From positions 62,001 to 126,000 of the forward strand of contig NW_026907808.1 of NCBI RefSeq assembly GCF_033807575.1: 64,000 nucleotides of DNA, in the 5' to 3' direction. Made by a program: the position numbers and the translations under genes. Every line of letters begins with the position of its first letter. Within the stretch, counting starts at the first letter, position 1. The notes beneath the pieces are model-generated. The model was not told the origin of the DNA. It saw only the letters and a program-made list of their open reading frames with translations, and searched no databases. Shown here in pieces: positions 1 through 11,295 of the stretch. This stretch comes from Cydia pomonella (taxonomy: Eukaryota; Arthropoda; Insecta; Lepidoptera; Tortricidae).

Positions 1-1377
1 TTTTGATTGATGCAATTATTTTCATAATTTCATTTTCCGAGCATTCAGTTAGATCAAATTCGATACTTCCATATTTTTTATTAATAAAGTAATTATACGT
101 ATCGAGATCAGTATGTCCATTACCTGGTATGTCAAGAAAAGAATCATTAATTGTGTCTGGATTGTTTAAGTGATGTGGTATACCGACGTCGCTTGTGCCA
201 AGTACCGCAGAACGTTTTAGGTAGCTCCACATTTTGTTTGGGCTCTTTATATTATTATTAACGTAATGTGTGAAAAATGCTTCCTTTTCTCTGTCAATCG
301 CCGAGTTAGTAAGATTACGCAAAGCTCTATAGTAATTACGATGTGTTTCTGCGCCGGTAATGTTAGCTCTCATCAATGCTTTGTTCCGAAAGGACATCAT
401 AAGCTTAACGTTATCCGTGAGCCATGGTCGCGGTTTTTCTTTCACACGGACTCTTTTATTCGGGGCATGTTTATCAAATAATTTATGCAGCAAGTCATAA
501 AAACAATTAACCATAGCATTAATGTCACTAAAATTCAATATATCAGTCCAAGGCAAATCTCTGAGGTCAGAATTAAACTCTAAATCATTAATCTTTTGTA
601 TAGGTCTATAATCGATAAAACGCTTAGTCTCTTTCGGTTTTTTAATATTGAATTCGGAAATAATCAGAGCATGATCGCTCAAACAAGGATTATGGTACAC
701 ATTGACACTTTGGCACAAGTTAGCGGAGTCAGTAATAATTAGATCCAGAAGTGTAGCAGAGTGGTCAGTTATACGAGTGGGCTCCTGCACTATTTGTTGT
801 AAGTTTAGCTGAGAAAGAAAAGTCAAAAGTTCAGAAGCGGTTTTTTTCTTCGGATGTAGTAAGTCTACATTAAAATCAGTTAGAATAAAAACATGGTTAC
901 AATGAGCAAAAGCACTTGCAGATTCGCCGAGTGATTCAATAGCATTTGCCACAGATAGCGCTTCGGGCCTGTAGGCTGAGCAAACTGCTATACGTATCCC
1001 ACCCGGGAGCGACACCTCCAGCCATAGTTGCTCGAGCGATGAGCTCGGATGCGGGCGCACGCGCGCGCGCATTCCGCGCCTTACGTAGAAGCCCACACCA
1101 CCCCCGCGCTTATCACCAGCGCGCGGAGAGTGCTTAAAACTGTATCCTGGCACCACCGGAGCGCATTTCTCTGTTCCACTTTTTAACCATGTTTCATTTA
1201 GAGCTAGTATGTCGGGTTTATATATTTCCATAGAGCATAGCAATTCATCGTTACCTGTATTGATTGATCTTATGTTTAATAGTCCCAGAATTAATTTAGA
1301 ATTGTTTTTATTTTTTACATTAATCACTTGAATCAATAAGAAAGAAAAACTGTGTAAAATTAGCAAGTGAGATATTA
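1..1377 (-). CDS. LINE ORF2, N-terminal endonuclease part (runs off window)
   Basis: This frame is open on the minus strand from about 1377 to the left edge. It encodes the apurinic-like endonuclease (EEP) domain of a non-LTR retrotransposon ORF2, the enzyme that nicks the target before reverse transcription. Visible motifs in order are LLNIRSIN, KPDILALNETWL, GGGVGFYVR, ILTDFNVDLL and LSDHALI, which match the conserved blocks of the fold. No stop is seen across more than 430 codons, so the element looks young. The first in-frame ATG (1231) lies after the NIRSIN block, so the true start is unclear; it may depend on coupling to ORF1 or a non-ATG start. A stop at about 1378 limits the frame upstream. 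The reverse transcriptase part would lie left of the window. Confidence 0.9.
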
Positions 1378-1608
1378 GTTAATTTAAATTGCTGTAGATA
1401 CTTCATATGTTGCCCTGCAATATAAAAAAAAAGTATAAAAAACTTCATAGTGAAGCTAATAAATACATATAGACAATTAGCAATTGGGTTTCCTTTGGTT
1501 GGGTTGCCGTTTTTTATGTAATACAACCATGTAGTACATTGACATATTCCAAAACACGTAATAATTGAGTTTAAACAAAACAAGGATAATAAGCAAACTT
1601 GTACTAAA

Positions 1609-2739
1609 TTAGGACTCATCGGTCTCCATCTGACTGTCAATAAAAACCTTGGAGAAATCTTCATCATTGCGGAGTCGATGTGCCTGCCGCCCCTCTGCTT
1701 GTTTGACGTAAATTCTACCAAACCTTGTCCAAACGTACTTCCAGCTTCGTTTACTGGCTTCCTCTCTGGCTTTCTTGAATATCCGGCGGTTTTCCCTAGT
1801 AAGTCTTTCGTTCATGTACACCGATTTCGCTTTACCAGGCAATTCCAGGTCGGTGGTGGACATGTTTCGGCGCACTCGTGCGGCCCGTAGCACGCGCTCC
1901 TTAACAGCTCGCCGCACGAATCGGACGACAATGGGTCGCGGGAGCGCGGGCTCCGCGCCGCTCGCTTCGATGCGCCGCGGGCCGCTCCGGTAAGCCTCAG
2001 CTATGTCGGTTGCCGCCAGTGTTGTACCTATTTTGGTGGCAAGTAGGCATATCATGTGTTCAATACTTTCGCCGTTGCTCTCAGGGATGCCTACGATCTC
2101 CACGTCATTGATTAGCAAATCCTGCTCCTTATCGTTCATTTCCGACTTTAAGCATTCAATTGTTGCTTTGAGTTCGTTTGTCTGTGACCTACAACCCTCC
2201 AGCGCTAACAGACGTTCGTCTATATTATTCACCCGCTGCTCCACCTTTGACACGTTGGTTTTGCAGGATGCTATTTCGGTTCTCATTTCTTCACGGAATT
2301 GCGTCATTTCCTCTCGAATTGTATGGATATCTGCGCGAAGTAGACGTATTTCGGATATTAATGTAGACATCTGGTTCTCGCTGTAAATTGGGCTCACTGG
2401 AGACTCGGAAGAGTTTGCCGGCCCGTCCGATTTGACTACCGATGCCGGCCCGTCCGATTTAACTGCCGGTGCTGGCACGTCCACCTGAACTTCGTTTGGG
2501 GGCTTGCTCGTCCTTGCGCGTGTACTTACGCTACTGCTATTGTCTTGTGCAGCCCGCAGGGCTTGTTCGCAGCATGTGGAGCACTTCCAGCTGTTTCTTT
2601 GCTTCGGATTCATAAGACTCCATCGTGCGTAGGTCACACTTGCGCATTCAATGTCATACATGAGTTTGCAAGCGGAGCAGACTAAAATTTCTTTGCTGTT
2701 GGGTGCTTTGTCGCAGCGAGCGCACTTTACAGGAGCCAT
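1609..2739 (-). CDS. LINE ORF1: zinc finger, coiled coil, FP-type C-terminal domain
   Basis: The protein has about 376 residues from the ATG at 2739; an in-frame ATG at 2772 would add 11 residues, but MAPVKCARCDK looks like the natural start. ORF1 proteins of this kind bind the element's RNA. Domains in order: an N-terminal PHD-like zinc finger (Cys pairs from CARC through CSTCC, residues about 5-55), a Ser/Pro-rich spacer containing a short repeat (VKSDGPA), a coiled coil, then an RRM-like block (DVEIVGIPES, IVVRFVRR). The C-terminal region (VYMNERLTRENRRIFKKA, KYVWTRFGRIYVK) resembles the C-terminal domain of baculovirus FP proteins, which LINE ORF1s in Lepidoptera share. It lies about 230 bp upstream of ORF2 in the same element. 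The frame is intact. Confidence 0.88.
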   Translation of the reverse strand: MAPVKCARCDKAPNSKEILVCSACKLMYDIECASVTYARWSLMNPKQRNSWKCSTCCEQALRAAQDNSSSVSTRARTSKPPNEVQVDVPAPAVKSDGPASVVKSDGPANSSESPVSPIYSENQMSTLISEIRLLRADIHTIREEMTQFREEMRTEIASCKTNVSKVEQRVNNIDERLLALEGCRSQTNELKATIECLKSEMNDKEQDLLINDVEIVGIPESNGESIEHMICLLATKIGTTLAATDIAEAYRSGPRRIEASGAEPALPRPIVVRFVRRAVKERVLRAARVRRNMSTTDLELPGKAKSVYMNERLTRENRRIFKKAREEASKRSWKYVWTRFGRIYVKQAEGRQAHRLRNDEDFSKVFIDSQMETDES

Positions 2740-4020
2740 AATTAAGTAAAATGACCAATTATATATTCTCAAAACTGGCTCGAAATTTCGACCGAGGTCA
2801 TCAAAAGATTCTCGGAAATGGCCGCGGCGGAGTTAACGTCCAGAACGGCACAAGCGCCACACGATTCAGTAGATCTTACGCGTTTTCTTCAACGCGATCG
2901 CCTAATTCCCGCAAACTTTTGCTGTTAAATGTTTTATATGATTTGTCCTTAATTTTGACACAAACTGTAACAAACTATAAGTACTACACAATCACTGTCT
3001 AATTACGATAATTTTGATGAAAGTTCTATGGTAAATAGCTAACTTTAAACCGGTTAAATTATTTTTTTATATGGGAGCGTTTTAAAACACTGTTTACGCG
3101 ATGACGCCCCCCGGTATGACTCTCTCTCTTCTGGGCACCTTAACACATGATAACGACCTGGGGAGCATTTTTTATTTATAAGTTTAGTTTAAGTTTTATA
3201 AACAAGGTATAACAGGTAGTTTAGTTTCAATGATTAGTTAGTTTATTTAAGCTTTATTTACTGTATACTGTATATTGTAGTTTTATGTTGTCCCTGAAAT
3301 AAATGACATAGGTAACTAGCAGAACGAATAATTATTGGTTATCAATGCATTGCAATAAAAACAATAATTATTTTTCCAAGACAATTCAAAGATTATAATT
3401 CCTATCTACTCGTTATTTTCCTTTTACCCGCAGTTCTGTACGAGTACGGTGGGAGACAAGGTATGTACCTGCGCCAATAAAGGCCCGTCATTATTTTTAT
3501 ATTTTATTTTATCTTATGTTTAATATGAACTTGCAGTTTTGTCTATGGTACAGTCAGCATAAATAGCGGATCAAACTACGCGTCAAAGGTAATTTTGAAT
3601 AGCTTAACAAAAGAATCATATATGTCTCCATCTTTTTTTTGTAATCTCTTGTTTCCACTTAGTTATTGCATGTTAGTTGTACTTTTGTGGACATCTGTTA
3701 TTGGCTATGTTTTCTGTTCACTATGATATGTATTACCTACTTCTTGTATTGCTGTTGATGCCCCAAATAAATAAAATAAAATAAATAAAATATCTTGAAT
3801 AAATAGACTATAGGATATAATTTTGAACAAGAACTGTAGAGATTTATCTCTATTTAGTAAATTATTCGATAGTAGCAAATACTTTTAACGAGTTGCGCAT
3901 TGTTCATCCGCTACTATATTGATGGCGACAGTACTAGTGAATATGGACGCTAAATTTGAATCCAATTACACTTATAAATATGAAATTTTAAAAGTAGGCA
4001 TGTTTCAGCACTGGACCGGC
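2740..4020. other. LINE 5' region and AT-rich intergenic DNA
   Basis: The first few hundred bases are probably the 5' untranslated part of the LINE, whose outer end I could not place. Around 3655-3790 the sequence ends in an A-rich (AAATAA)n tract that looks like the 3' tail of an old retroposon on the plus strand. I see no convincing gene. Confidence 0.4.
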
Positions 4021-4027
4021 GCAGGTA

Positions 4028-4152
4028 CCTGGGCCCCTACCGGGAAAATCGAAGTTCGTCAATTGCGGGCATTTTTATCTGTCACTCTAATTACGTCTTA
4101 GTAAGAGTAAAAGAGAAAGATCCCCGCAATTTGCGAATTTCGGTTTTCGCGG
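4028..4152. repeat. MITE, family C copy 1
   Basis: A short foldback repeat of about 125 bp. Its ends are imperfect inverted copies: CCTACCGGGAAAATCGAAG at the left and TTTCGGTTTTCGCGGTA at the right, each followed inward by an ATTGCGGG or CCCGCAAT block. A second copy is at 12000-12135 in the other orientation. A half copy seems to lie at 4805-4860. Confidence 0.6.
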
Positions 4153-4544
4153 TATGCCCCCTGACATATTAAATTAAGTGGACGATCGATTCTCCATACA
4201 AACGTAGTCCTCATTTTCCTGCCTGGATATTGTCATAATGGTAAATAATTTTACAGAATTTTATGTATTTTAGTCATAGCTATCAGTCGCGACCATTTAA
4301 ATTTTTTTTCAATTTTTTAATTATATTAAAAGTTAGGAGCGTAAAACAGGTTTAATGAAATTTTTTAAATGCTTCTAATTCTTATTATAATGAAACAAAT
4401 CTAAAAAAATCAAACGATCGGGCATAGCTATCACACACAAACAAAACAAACACATCAAATTATGTAAAACACATCAAATTATGTAAAAATATTTTCTATA
4501 ATGTTATAATATATATTTAGAGAGGGAAATAGGGACCCCGTTTG

Positions 4545-4551
4545 TATAAAA
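4545..4551 (+). promoter_or_regulatory. TATA box of the odorant-binding-like gene
   Basis: TATAAAA sits about 100 bp upstream of the ATG at 4647, in the right orientation. A start site about 30 bp downstream would fall near 4576. A TCAGTT initiator-like motif is at 4610, which is further away than usual. The pairing of TATA box, leader and signal peptide supports a real promoter. Confidence 0.5.
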
Positions 4552-4646
4552 GGCGGTTTCGGGGCGGTCGTCCCCTTTCGTCTTAAGTATATCTTCCCAA
4601 TAAATACCTTCAGTTGCAGACTTTCGAAGACATTTTCAAATACAAA

Positions 4647-6536
4647 ATGGCGTCAGTGCACCACGTGATCATCGGTCTCATTCTCATCGCGGCTGTGCGG
4701 GCAAGTGGCGGACGGTTTTATTTATTGTTCTGTTAGTAGAGAAATAGGTAGAACCCTAACCCTAAACATCTCAACACGATCACGTTTAATTTGACTTTTG
4801 AGTTAAAGATTCCCGCAATTTCCGATGTTCGGTGAGCGCGGAAGGCCTTCAGGGTGCCTACAACTTGCTTTCATACATTTTTTCACAGTAAAGACATAAT
4901 CACCAGTTCTTTCGATTCTAATATGTTTATGACGTATTAAAAAAAACTATTCACTAGATCTCGTTCAAACCAATTTTCGCTGGAAGTTTGCATGGTAATG
5001 TATATCATATATTTTTTTTAGATTTTTCATTCTGTTATTTTAAAAGTTACGGGGGGGGGGGGGGGGACACACATTTTTTCACTTTGGAAGTGTCTCTCGC
5101 GCAAACTATTCAGTTTAGAAAAAAATGATATTAGAAACCTAAATATCATTTTTGAAGACCTATCCATAAATACCCCACACGTATGGGTTTGATGAAAAAA
5201 ATTTTTTTTTTTTAATTTTATGACGTATTAAAAAAAAAACTACTTACTAGATCTCGTTCAAACCAATTTTCGGTGGAAGTTTGCATGACAATGTATATCA
5301 TATATTTTTTTTAGTTTTTTCATTCTGTTATTTTAGAAGTTACGGGGGGGGGGGGGGGGGACACACATTTTACCACTTTGGAAGTGTCTCTCGCGCAAAC
5401 TATTCATTTTAGAAAAAAATGATATTCGAAACCTCAATATCATTTTTGAAGACCTATCCATAGATACCCCACACGTATGGGTTTGATGAAAAAAGATTTT
5501 TTGAGTTTCAGTTCTAAGTATGGGGAACCCCCAAAATTTATTGTTTTTTTTCTATTTTTGTGTGAACATCTTAATGCGGTTCATAGAATACATCCACTTA
5601 CTAAGTTTGAACAGTATAGCTCTTATAGTTTCGGAAAAAAGTGGCTGTGACAGAATCGGACAGACAGACGGACATGACGAATCTATAAGGGTTCCGTTTT
5701 TTGCCATTTGGCTACGGAACCCTAAAAAGCATCTTTCGTTCCTTCCATTCCGTTACCACTTACCGTCATTACGCCTGCCGATCCTCCATAAAAAATACAA
5801 AGTCTATAAAAACATGGTAACGAAATGGACATAAAAATCTCTGAACGGAACACATCATATTTTCATATATATTAGGTTCGATCGATGATATTAAGTAAAA
5901 ATAACATAAAATAACCGGCCAAGAGCATGTCGGGCCATGCTCAGTGTAGGGTTCCGTAGTTACTCTTCCGTCATAATAAGCTAAACTGGAGCTTAAAGTA
6001 TAGTAAATTGTTAACCAAGGGATGAAACGGTACCTTTCACCCGAGTTAAACAAATAGGCAAATTTGCATACCTAATCATACCTAATTAAAGTAAGTCTTT
6101 TTACTATGAAGGGAAAACTTTTTGCGATAACTCAAAAACAGATAAACTGATCATGTCTGCTATAGTTTTCATTTAATGTCTTTGTTAAGCTCTACTTCCA
6201 CGATTTTTTTCATATTTTTTGGACCTATGGTTCAAAAGTTAGAGGGGGGGGGACACATTTTTTTTTCTTTCGGAGCGATTATCTCCGAATATATTCACTT
6301 TATCAAAAAATGTTTCTTGAAAACCCCTATGAGTTTTAAAAGACCTTTCCAACGATACCCCACACTCTAGGGTTGAAGCGAAAAAAAAATTTCACCCCCA
6401 CTTTACGTGTAGGGGAGGTACCCTAAAAAAAATTAAATTTTTAGATTTTATTGTACGACTTTGTCGGCTTTATTGATTTATATATCAATGCCAAATTTCA
6501 GCTTTCTAGCACTAACGACCACGGAGCAAAGCCTCG

Positions 6537-6591
<55 letters not shown>

Positions 6592-9236
6592 GGACATGGC
6601 GAAACTATAAGGGTTCCGTTTTATGCCATTTGGCTACGGAACCCTAAAAAGGTACAGCTTCCACAAACCAGCAAGGTTGGTGCTCCTTGCGTAACATCAT
6701 TATTGCATCCCACTTGCTTACAAGCGCAGGTGGCCTAGCGGTGAGAGCGTGCGCGCTTTCAAATTAAATCCGGAGGTCGCAGGTTCATACCCCGGCTCGT
6801 ACCAATGAGTTTTTCAGGACTTATGTACGAAATATCAATTATCATTTGATATTTACCAGTCGCTTTTCGGCGAAGGAGAACATCGTGCGGAAACCGGACT
6901 ACCTAATCCCAATAAGGCCTAGTTTACTCTCTGGGTTGGAAGGTCAGATGGCAGTCGCTTTCGTAAAAACTAGTGCCTACTTACGTCAATTCTCGGGATT
7001 TGTTGCCAAGCGGACTCCAGGCTCCCATGAGCCGTGGCAAAAAGCCGGAACAACGCGAGGAAGATGATGATGATTTAATCTAGTTTTTAGTATTAATATA
7101 TTTTTATTTTCTTACTCGTAATTTATTCGTGTAAAAAAAATGTTATAATTTAAAAAGAATATCGGAACACTTACTAATTGTTTCCCGGTTTATCCAGGCA
7201 GAGCACCAGCTCTGGAAAAGATTAACGCCGATAATACTTGATTGTGCCGACAACAACACTTGTAAGGACCTGTGCGTCGTAGAGAAAATGGGAATTGTAA
7301 GTTTTGATCGTACTTTTTTTATCACGGATGTACAACGAGCTGTAAAAGTGGCCGCTTTATGATTGAATACCATTTACGTTTCCATGCAATTTTGCAGCTC
7401 CCTGTACACTCAGCTATAAAAGTGCATGGCTACTTAATTAATAAATTCCAGTCATAAAGTGGGTATCCGCTTTTGCAGCTCGTTGTACATAGAACCGAAT
7501 AGTGGCTAAGATAAATCTCCACGGTAGCAAGATATCACTCATATCTTAATCTAACCCAGTCGAGTAACTCCAAAAAATCCCCACTTTGGCTCCCCTGCTA
7601 TAGAGGATTATATCTCACTCCCACGGGTTACAATATTGTTATAAATTGGCATATTGATTTCCATTATTTAAGTATTTGTGTTTATTACAAATATTTTCTC
7701 CTGAGTTATGGGTGTTTTCTATGTGTATAAGTATTTAAATATTTTATAATTATACCACAGTATTACAATAATATTGTAATACTGTGATTATACTATGTCA
7801 TTGTCTAGTACCCACCACACAAGCCTTATTGAACTTATTGCGTGTCTATATTATGTATTTATTTGTGCCCACCATTTTGGATATAATGCGTCCAAGTCGT
7901 CCGGCCATCTCCTTTCGGTCTGTCTGCAGTCTGCACCCCGGCCTGCACCGCCAATGACACGACGGTCGAGTGGATATGGGATACCCTCCTCCAATTTAGG
8001 AGGGATTTATATCTTCTCGGGTCAGAGGTGTATCAGGTGTAGGGTTAGAGCCGGTGTTGCTTTATTGGACGTTCATAAGCGCATTGTAATATGCCTACTT
8101 GAATAATAAACTCTTATCTTATTTTTATCTTTATAAAAGGCTTTTGCCCAGCAGTGGGACACTAAAGTAGGCTCACAAACAATTATTTGCGTCTTATAGC
8201 TTGTACTTTGCAGATAGATCGGGACGGACGGTATGTGGAAAGTAAATCGCTAGAATGGATGAAGCTTTGTATGGATAGAGGACCATTGAGCCGAAGCCAA
8301 GCCGAGCACATCGCTAAAACATGCAACCGTGGTAAATGTATTGTCTATTCCTATCTAGGTATTTCCCTACACGTAAAAGTGGGGATGATTTTTTTACGCT
8401 TCAACCCTATGGTGTGGGGTGTCGTTAGATAGGTCTTTCAAAATGAACCCCTTTTACAAACATTGTTTGATAAAGTGATTGTTTTCGGAATTAATCACAT
8501 CGAAAAAAATGTGCCCTTGCCCCTCTAGTAACTTTTGAACCATGGGACCGAAAAATATGTAAAAGACATTCAATAAAACTATAGCGAACATGATTTGCCT
8601 TATCCCAGTCTTCCTTTCATAGTAAAACGACGTACAAAGCGCTGTGATAGTCTACTCTGACGGACGGGTAACTACGGAACCCTACACTGAGCATTCGTTT
8701 TATATGTGGACAGTTTTGCACATTTTAATTTTGACGGATGAATATATTTTTCTCTAGAGCCTTAGAGCGGTTTCGCACTATGTCCGATCCGAACCCGTGA
8801 AAATATGGTCCGTAGTAGCCGTAGAACTATTTCTATGGTAAGTTACGCTCTAGACCCGAAAGAAATCGGATGACGGACGAGATCGGTTCTAGTGCGTAAC
8901 TTACCATAGAAACTTACTTAGCTTGCACTTTGTTAAATAAATAAATATAAATATAGAAATAGTTCTACGGCTACTACGGACCATATTTTCACTGGTCCGA
9001 ATCGGATCGGAGGTAGTGCGAAACTGCTCTCAGTCTCTCGTTGACCACGACCGCTGTAAAGGGTTGGATACGTCTGGGTGTATTTTAAATTATTTATACG
9101 CGATATACACCTGTCGCGGTAACCGAAGAAAATGTTGTGCTTAATTCCAGTGAATAATAAAAAGTATGAGGACTGTGCTAAAGGCGGCGAAGTGACAACG
9201 TGCATAAAAACAGAAATGAAGAAGGTGCGTAGTTAA
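4647..9236 (+). CDS. Odorant-binding-protein-like secreted protein, four exons
   Basis: Exons by splice and frame continuity: 4647 to about 4694-4704, 7198-7296, 8214-8331, 9151-9236 (stop TAA 9234-9236). Exon 1 encodes a signal peptide (MASVHHVIIGLILIAA). The first donor is ambiguous (GCT|GTGCGG in phase 0 or GCAA|GTGGCG in phase 1, the latter paired with an acceptor 4 bp further in); the other junctions are clean. The mature part, about 100 residues, carries a C-x3-C pair (CKDLC), then VVEKMGIIDRDGR, then Cys at spacings of about 43, 10 and 8. The last 8 matches the C5-x8-C6 rule of insect odorant-binding proteins, carriers of small hydrophobic ligands in sensory or other secretions. The first conserved Cys is not found at its usual place, about 26 residues before the pair; instead LDC lies 5 residues before it. 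Either an exon is missing between 4705 and 7197 or the protein is atypical. All three introns are loaded with repeats. Confidence 0.62.
4929..5737 (+). repeat. Interspersed element, family A, with internal 290-bp tandem duplication
   Basis: Two direct copies of a block (starting at GACGTATTAAAA, 4931 and 5221) each contain a run of about 17 Gs and the motif AGTGTCTCTCGCGCAAACTA. The right end is GGACATGACGAATCTATAAG followed by a hairpin, AGGGTTCCGT to ACGGAACCCT. The same right end occurs at 6600-6648, 11820-11862 and 29580-29618, and inverted at 32506. Fuller copies begin with AAGCGGCCAAGTGCGAGTCG (11296). Confidence 0.7.
5914..6648 (+). repeat. Interspersed element, family B, near full length
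   Basis: It starts with CCGGCCAAGAGCATGTCGGG and ends in the same AGGGTTCCGT/ACGGAACCCT hairpin as family A, but the interior differs (for example GATACCCCACACTCTAGGG). Near the right end the GACA motif has expanded to about 15 copies (6536-6594). A truncated inverted copy lies at 8362-8690. Shared ends with different interiors suggest related non-autonomous elements. Confidence 0.65.
6724..7068 (+). mobile_element. tRNA-derived SINE, copy 1
   Basis: The 5' end is tRNA-like, with a box A (GGCCTAGCGGTGAGAG) and a box B (GGTTCATACCCC) ending at CGTACCA. A conserved body follows: TTTACCAGTCGCTTTTCGG, AGATGGCAGTCGCTTTCGTA, CAGGCTCCCATGAGCCGTGG. The tail is GAAGATGATGATG. Other copies: 16915-17249, 24760-25082 (minus), 29203-29516, 61937-62262. 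It lies in intron 1 of the odorant-binding-like gene. Confidence 0.9.
7756..7786. repeat. Perfect 14-bp inverted repeat
   Basis: CACAGTATTACAAT is followed after 3 bases by its exact inverse. It may be a hairpin or the remnant of a palindromic MITE. No function is evident. Confidence 0.7.
8362..8690 (-). repeat. Interspersed element, family B, truncated inverted copy
   Basis: The sequence is the inverse of the 5' and middle parts of the 5914-6648 element (CCCACTTTTACGTGTAGGG to the CTACGGAACCCTACACTGAG end). It begins just after exon 3 of the odorant-binding-like gene, so it is intronic. Confidence 0.6.
8762..9029. mobile_element. MITE with about 70-bp nested inverted repeats
   Basis: The termini GAGCGGTTTCGCACTA and TAGTGCGAAACTGCTC are inverse, and a 38-bp perfect arm (TATGGTCCGTAGTAGCCG at 8802 and its inverse at about 8972) follows inward. 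A second inner pair (CTATGGTAAGTTACGC / GCGTAACTTACCATAG) lies within. No coding capacity. It sits in the last intron of the odorant-binding-like gene. Confidence 0.8.
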
Positions 9237-10790
9237 GTTACAGTAAAACCCGCTTAAAGGATGACTCACGCCTCCCGCTAGGCTGGCCCGTGCCCGGGCC
9301 GAGGCGCCCTACACCTCATTTTGACGGCTGATTGGTGATCTTCTTTTTTGTCGTTTCCTCATGGCATGGCTGAGGAACGTGACGACTGTGGATAAAAAAA
9401 ATGAAATAATTTATATACCAACATTTTTTTAATGAAATCAATATTTATTTACAATAACAATATACATAATGGGTCTATACAGATGATTACTATAACTAGC
9501 TTATATCTAAAATAGGCCCTTGAGGCATTGTACCAAGGATGCTGGCGGCATTTCCTCGTTGTATCGCAATACAACAATACGTTACAACACGTTGTATACA
9601 ATACGTTGTGCAAGGAAGCCGCCAGCTCTTCGGTCACCAGTTACGTCAACCAGACGTTTCGCGAATTCTCCAAAAAACTTGTGAGCGCTGGGACCCCATG
9701 GACCTAGAATAAACTAAATTAAGTTCACATTATTTACCAGGGGCCCCCGCACTAAGTGAGACCTGTATCGCGGGGAACCAGCAGTTACATTTGTACATTA
9801 TCTGAATTTAGTCACATTAGTGTAGCATGCAAATTACAAAATATACTAAAAAAAATATCCTTAAATCTTTGCGTACATTATAAAATATTAGTATAGCTTC
9901 TGTCTCCAGATTTGGTGATTGGATTGGTGAGCACGTGGTGCTTTTCATAGAGTTGTTGTAGGAAGCTCCGGTCCGGGCTAGCGTGACGTGAGTCATCCTG
10001 AACTCTTTGAACGCAACGCCTATCGTGTGCGGCGCGTCATTGGGAACGTTATTGGAATGAAGGTTGATATGGGGCTGAAGATAGACACAAATACTACTTA
10101 AATTAACATTAGAACTTGCCGTTAGGTATACGTACACACATAACAGCATAGCGTAAAATAACTATAAACAACAAAAATAAATAAAACGAAAAATTTTAAA
10201 AGGTCATATGTCCCTGCAGTCTTTACGCCGTTTTATAAGCGGCGCAATGAACTCGGCAAGAGTTAGTACTAATTTTTCCTCATCTTGCGGAAGATCAAAA
10301 TCGATATTTTTTGTTCATATGTTCAACAGTTCATATGGCCGATGGCCAAGGAGACGGGGAGGGGCATACATATAGTTAGACATTTTTCCTCTAAGGGGTG
10401 ACGGGGAAGGGGCTGCCTCTCCGCATGGCCGACGCCCATGCGTAAGGTCTACTCAGAATTCTGTAGTTATTCTATTTCGTTGTTGCAAAACTACAAGAGT
10501 AGGTATATTAAAATATATTAATTCGATTTCAGTTGGTTCCAGGCATAGACAAATATCGCCGTAAATATTCCGACTGTATTTGGATATAACAATATGTTTA
10601 AACAGAAGTGATCATTTGCTATTCTCATCGTGAAACACACTTATCTTTGAACTACATACGAGGAATTAAATGCTTATTCTAACGTTAATCTAATAATATA
10701 TTATATACTTAATAAAAATACTGTTCAACTATGGACTTGTATTATTTACTCAAATACTTGTAAAATTACTCTTACTTAAGCGCCAATTCA
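9237..10790. other. Intergenic DNA, repeat fragments only
   Basis: I see no gene. At 10003-10078 there is an inverted fragment of the short repeat also found at 25888-25990 and 35908-36020 (ACGCGCCGC, GATAGGCGT, GCGTTCAAA blocks). At 9540-9625 a short inverted pair (CTGGCGGCATTTCCT / AGGAAGCCGCCAG) flanks a CGTTGTAT-rich stretch. Confidence 0.45.
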
Positions 10791-11060
10791 CACTTTATCG
10801 GGACCCGATTTCGGGCCCGAGAATAGTTATTTGTTTTACAAGGGGGCAAAGTTGTTGTTTAACCGCTCGTGCTAATATTGATACCCGAGCAAGCGAAAGA
10901 TTCCACGAGCGTAGCGGGTGATTCGAGTAGTGGAATCTTGAGCGTTGCGAGGGTTTTAAGTTCACGTGGGTTAAACAAACTTTGCCTCCGAGTGAAACAC
11001 AAAAATGTTCACCACACCAACGCGAGGATAATACTATGAAATACAAAAAAATCAAACCAA
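10790..11060. repeat. Unclassified interspersed repeat
   Basis: A GC-richer block with internal palindromic words (CGGGACCCGATTTCGGGCCC, GATTCCACGAGCGTAGCGGG). It has the look of a MITE, but no clean terminal repeats or duplicated target were found. Confidence 0.35.
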
Positions 11061-11295
11061 ATTAAATCCAAATGAACGTAATAAAAAAATAATATTCAAA
11101 ATCATCATTTAAAAGTCAATTCTGCCAGATAACATAAAGAAACAACTCAAAATTTGCATCTGATTACTTTGCCCCACATGTGGATAAAATGCAACTTTCT
11201 CATTAGTTTTTGAACAAACTTTACCAGTTGGTGTGGTGAAAATAATATATCTCCGTTTCACCAAATATCAGCACATCGTTTAGAATATTTGAATT

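Noticed and set aside
3432..3459. Possible plus-strand micro-exon (CCGCAG|TTCTGTACG...GACAAG|GTATGT)
   Set aside because: The sites look good but it is only 27 bp, and no neighbouring exon joins it in frame within reach.
4755..4772. Telomere-like AACCCTAACCC
   Set aside because: Fewer than three units, and insect telomeres use TTAGG; chance match.
6724..6800. Functional tRNA gene
   Set aside because: The tRNA-like part is fused to the SINE body, repeated in five diverged copies, and has damaged stems.
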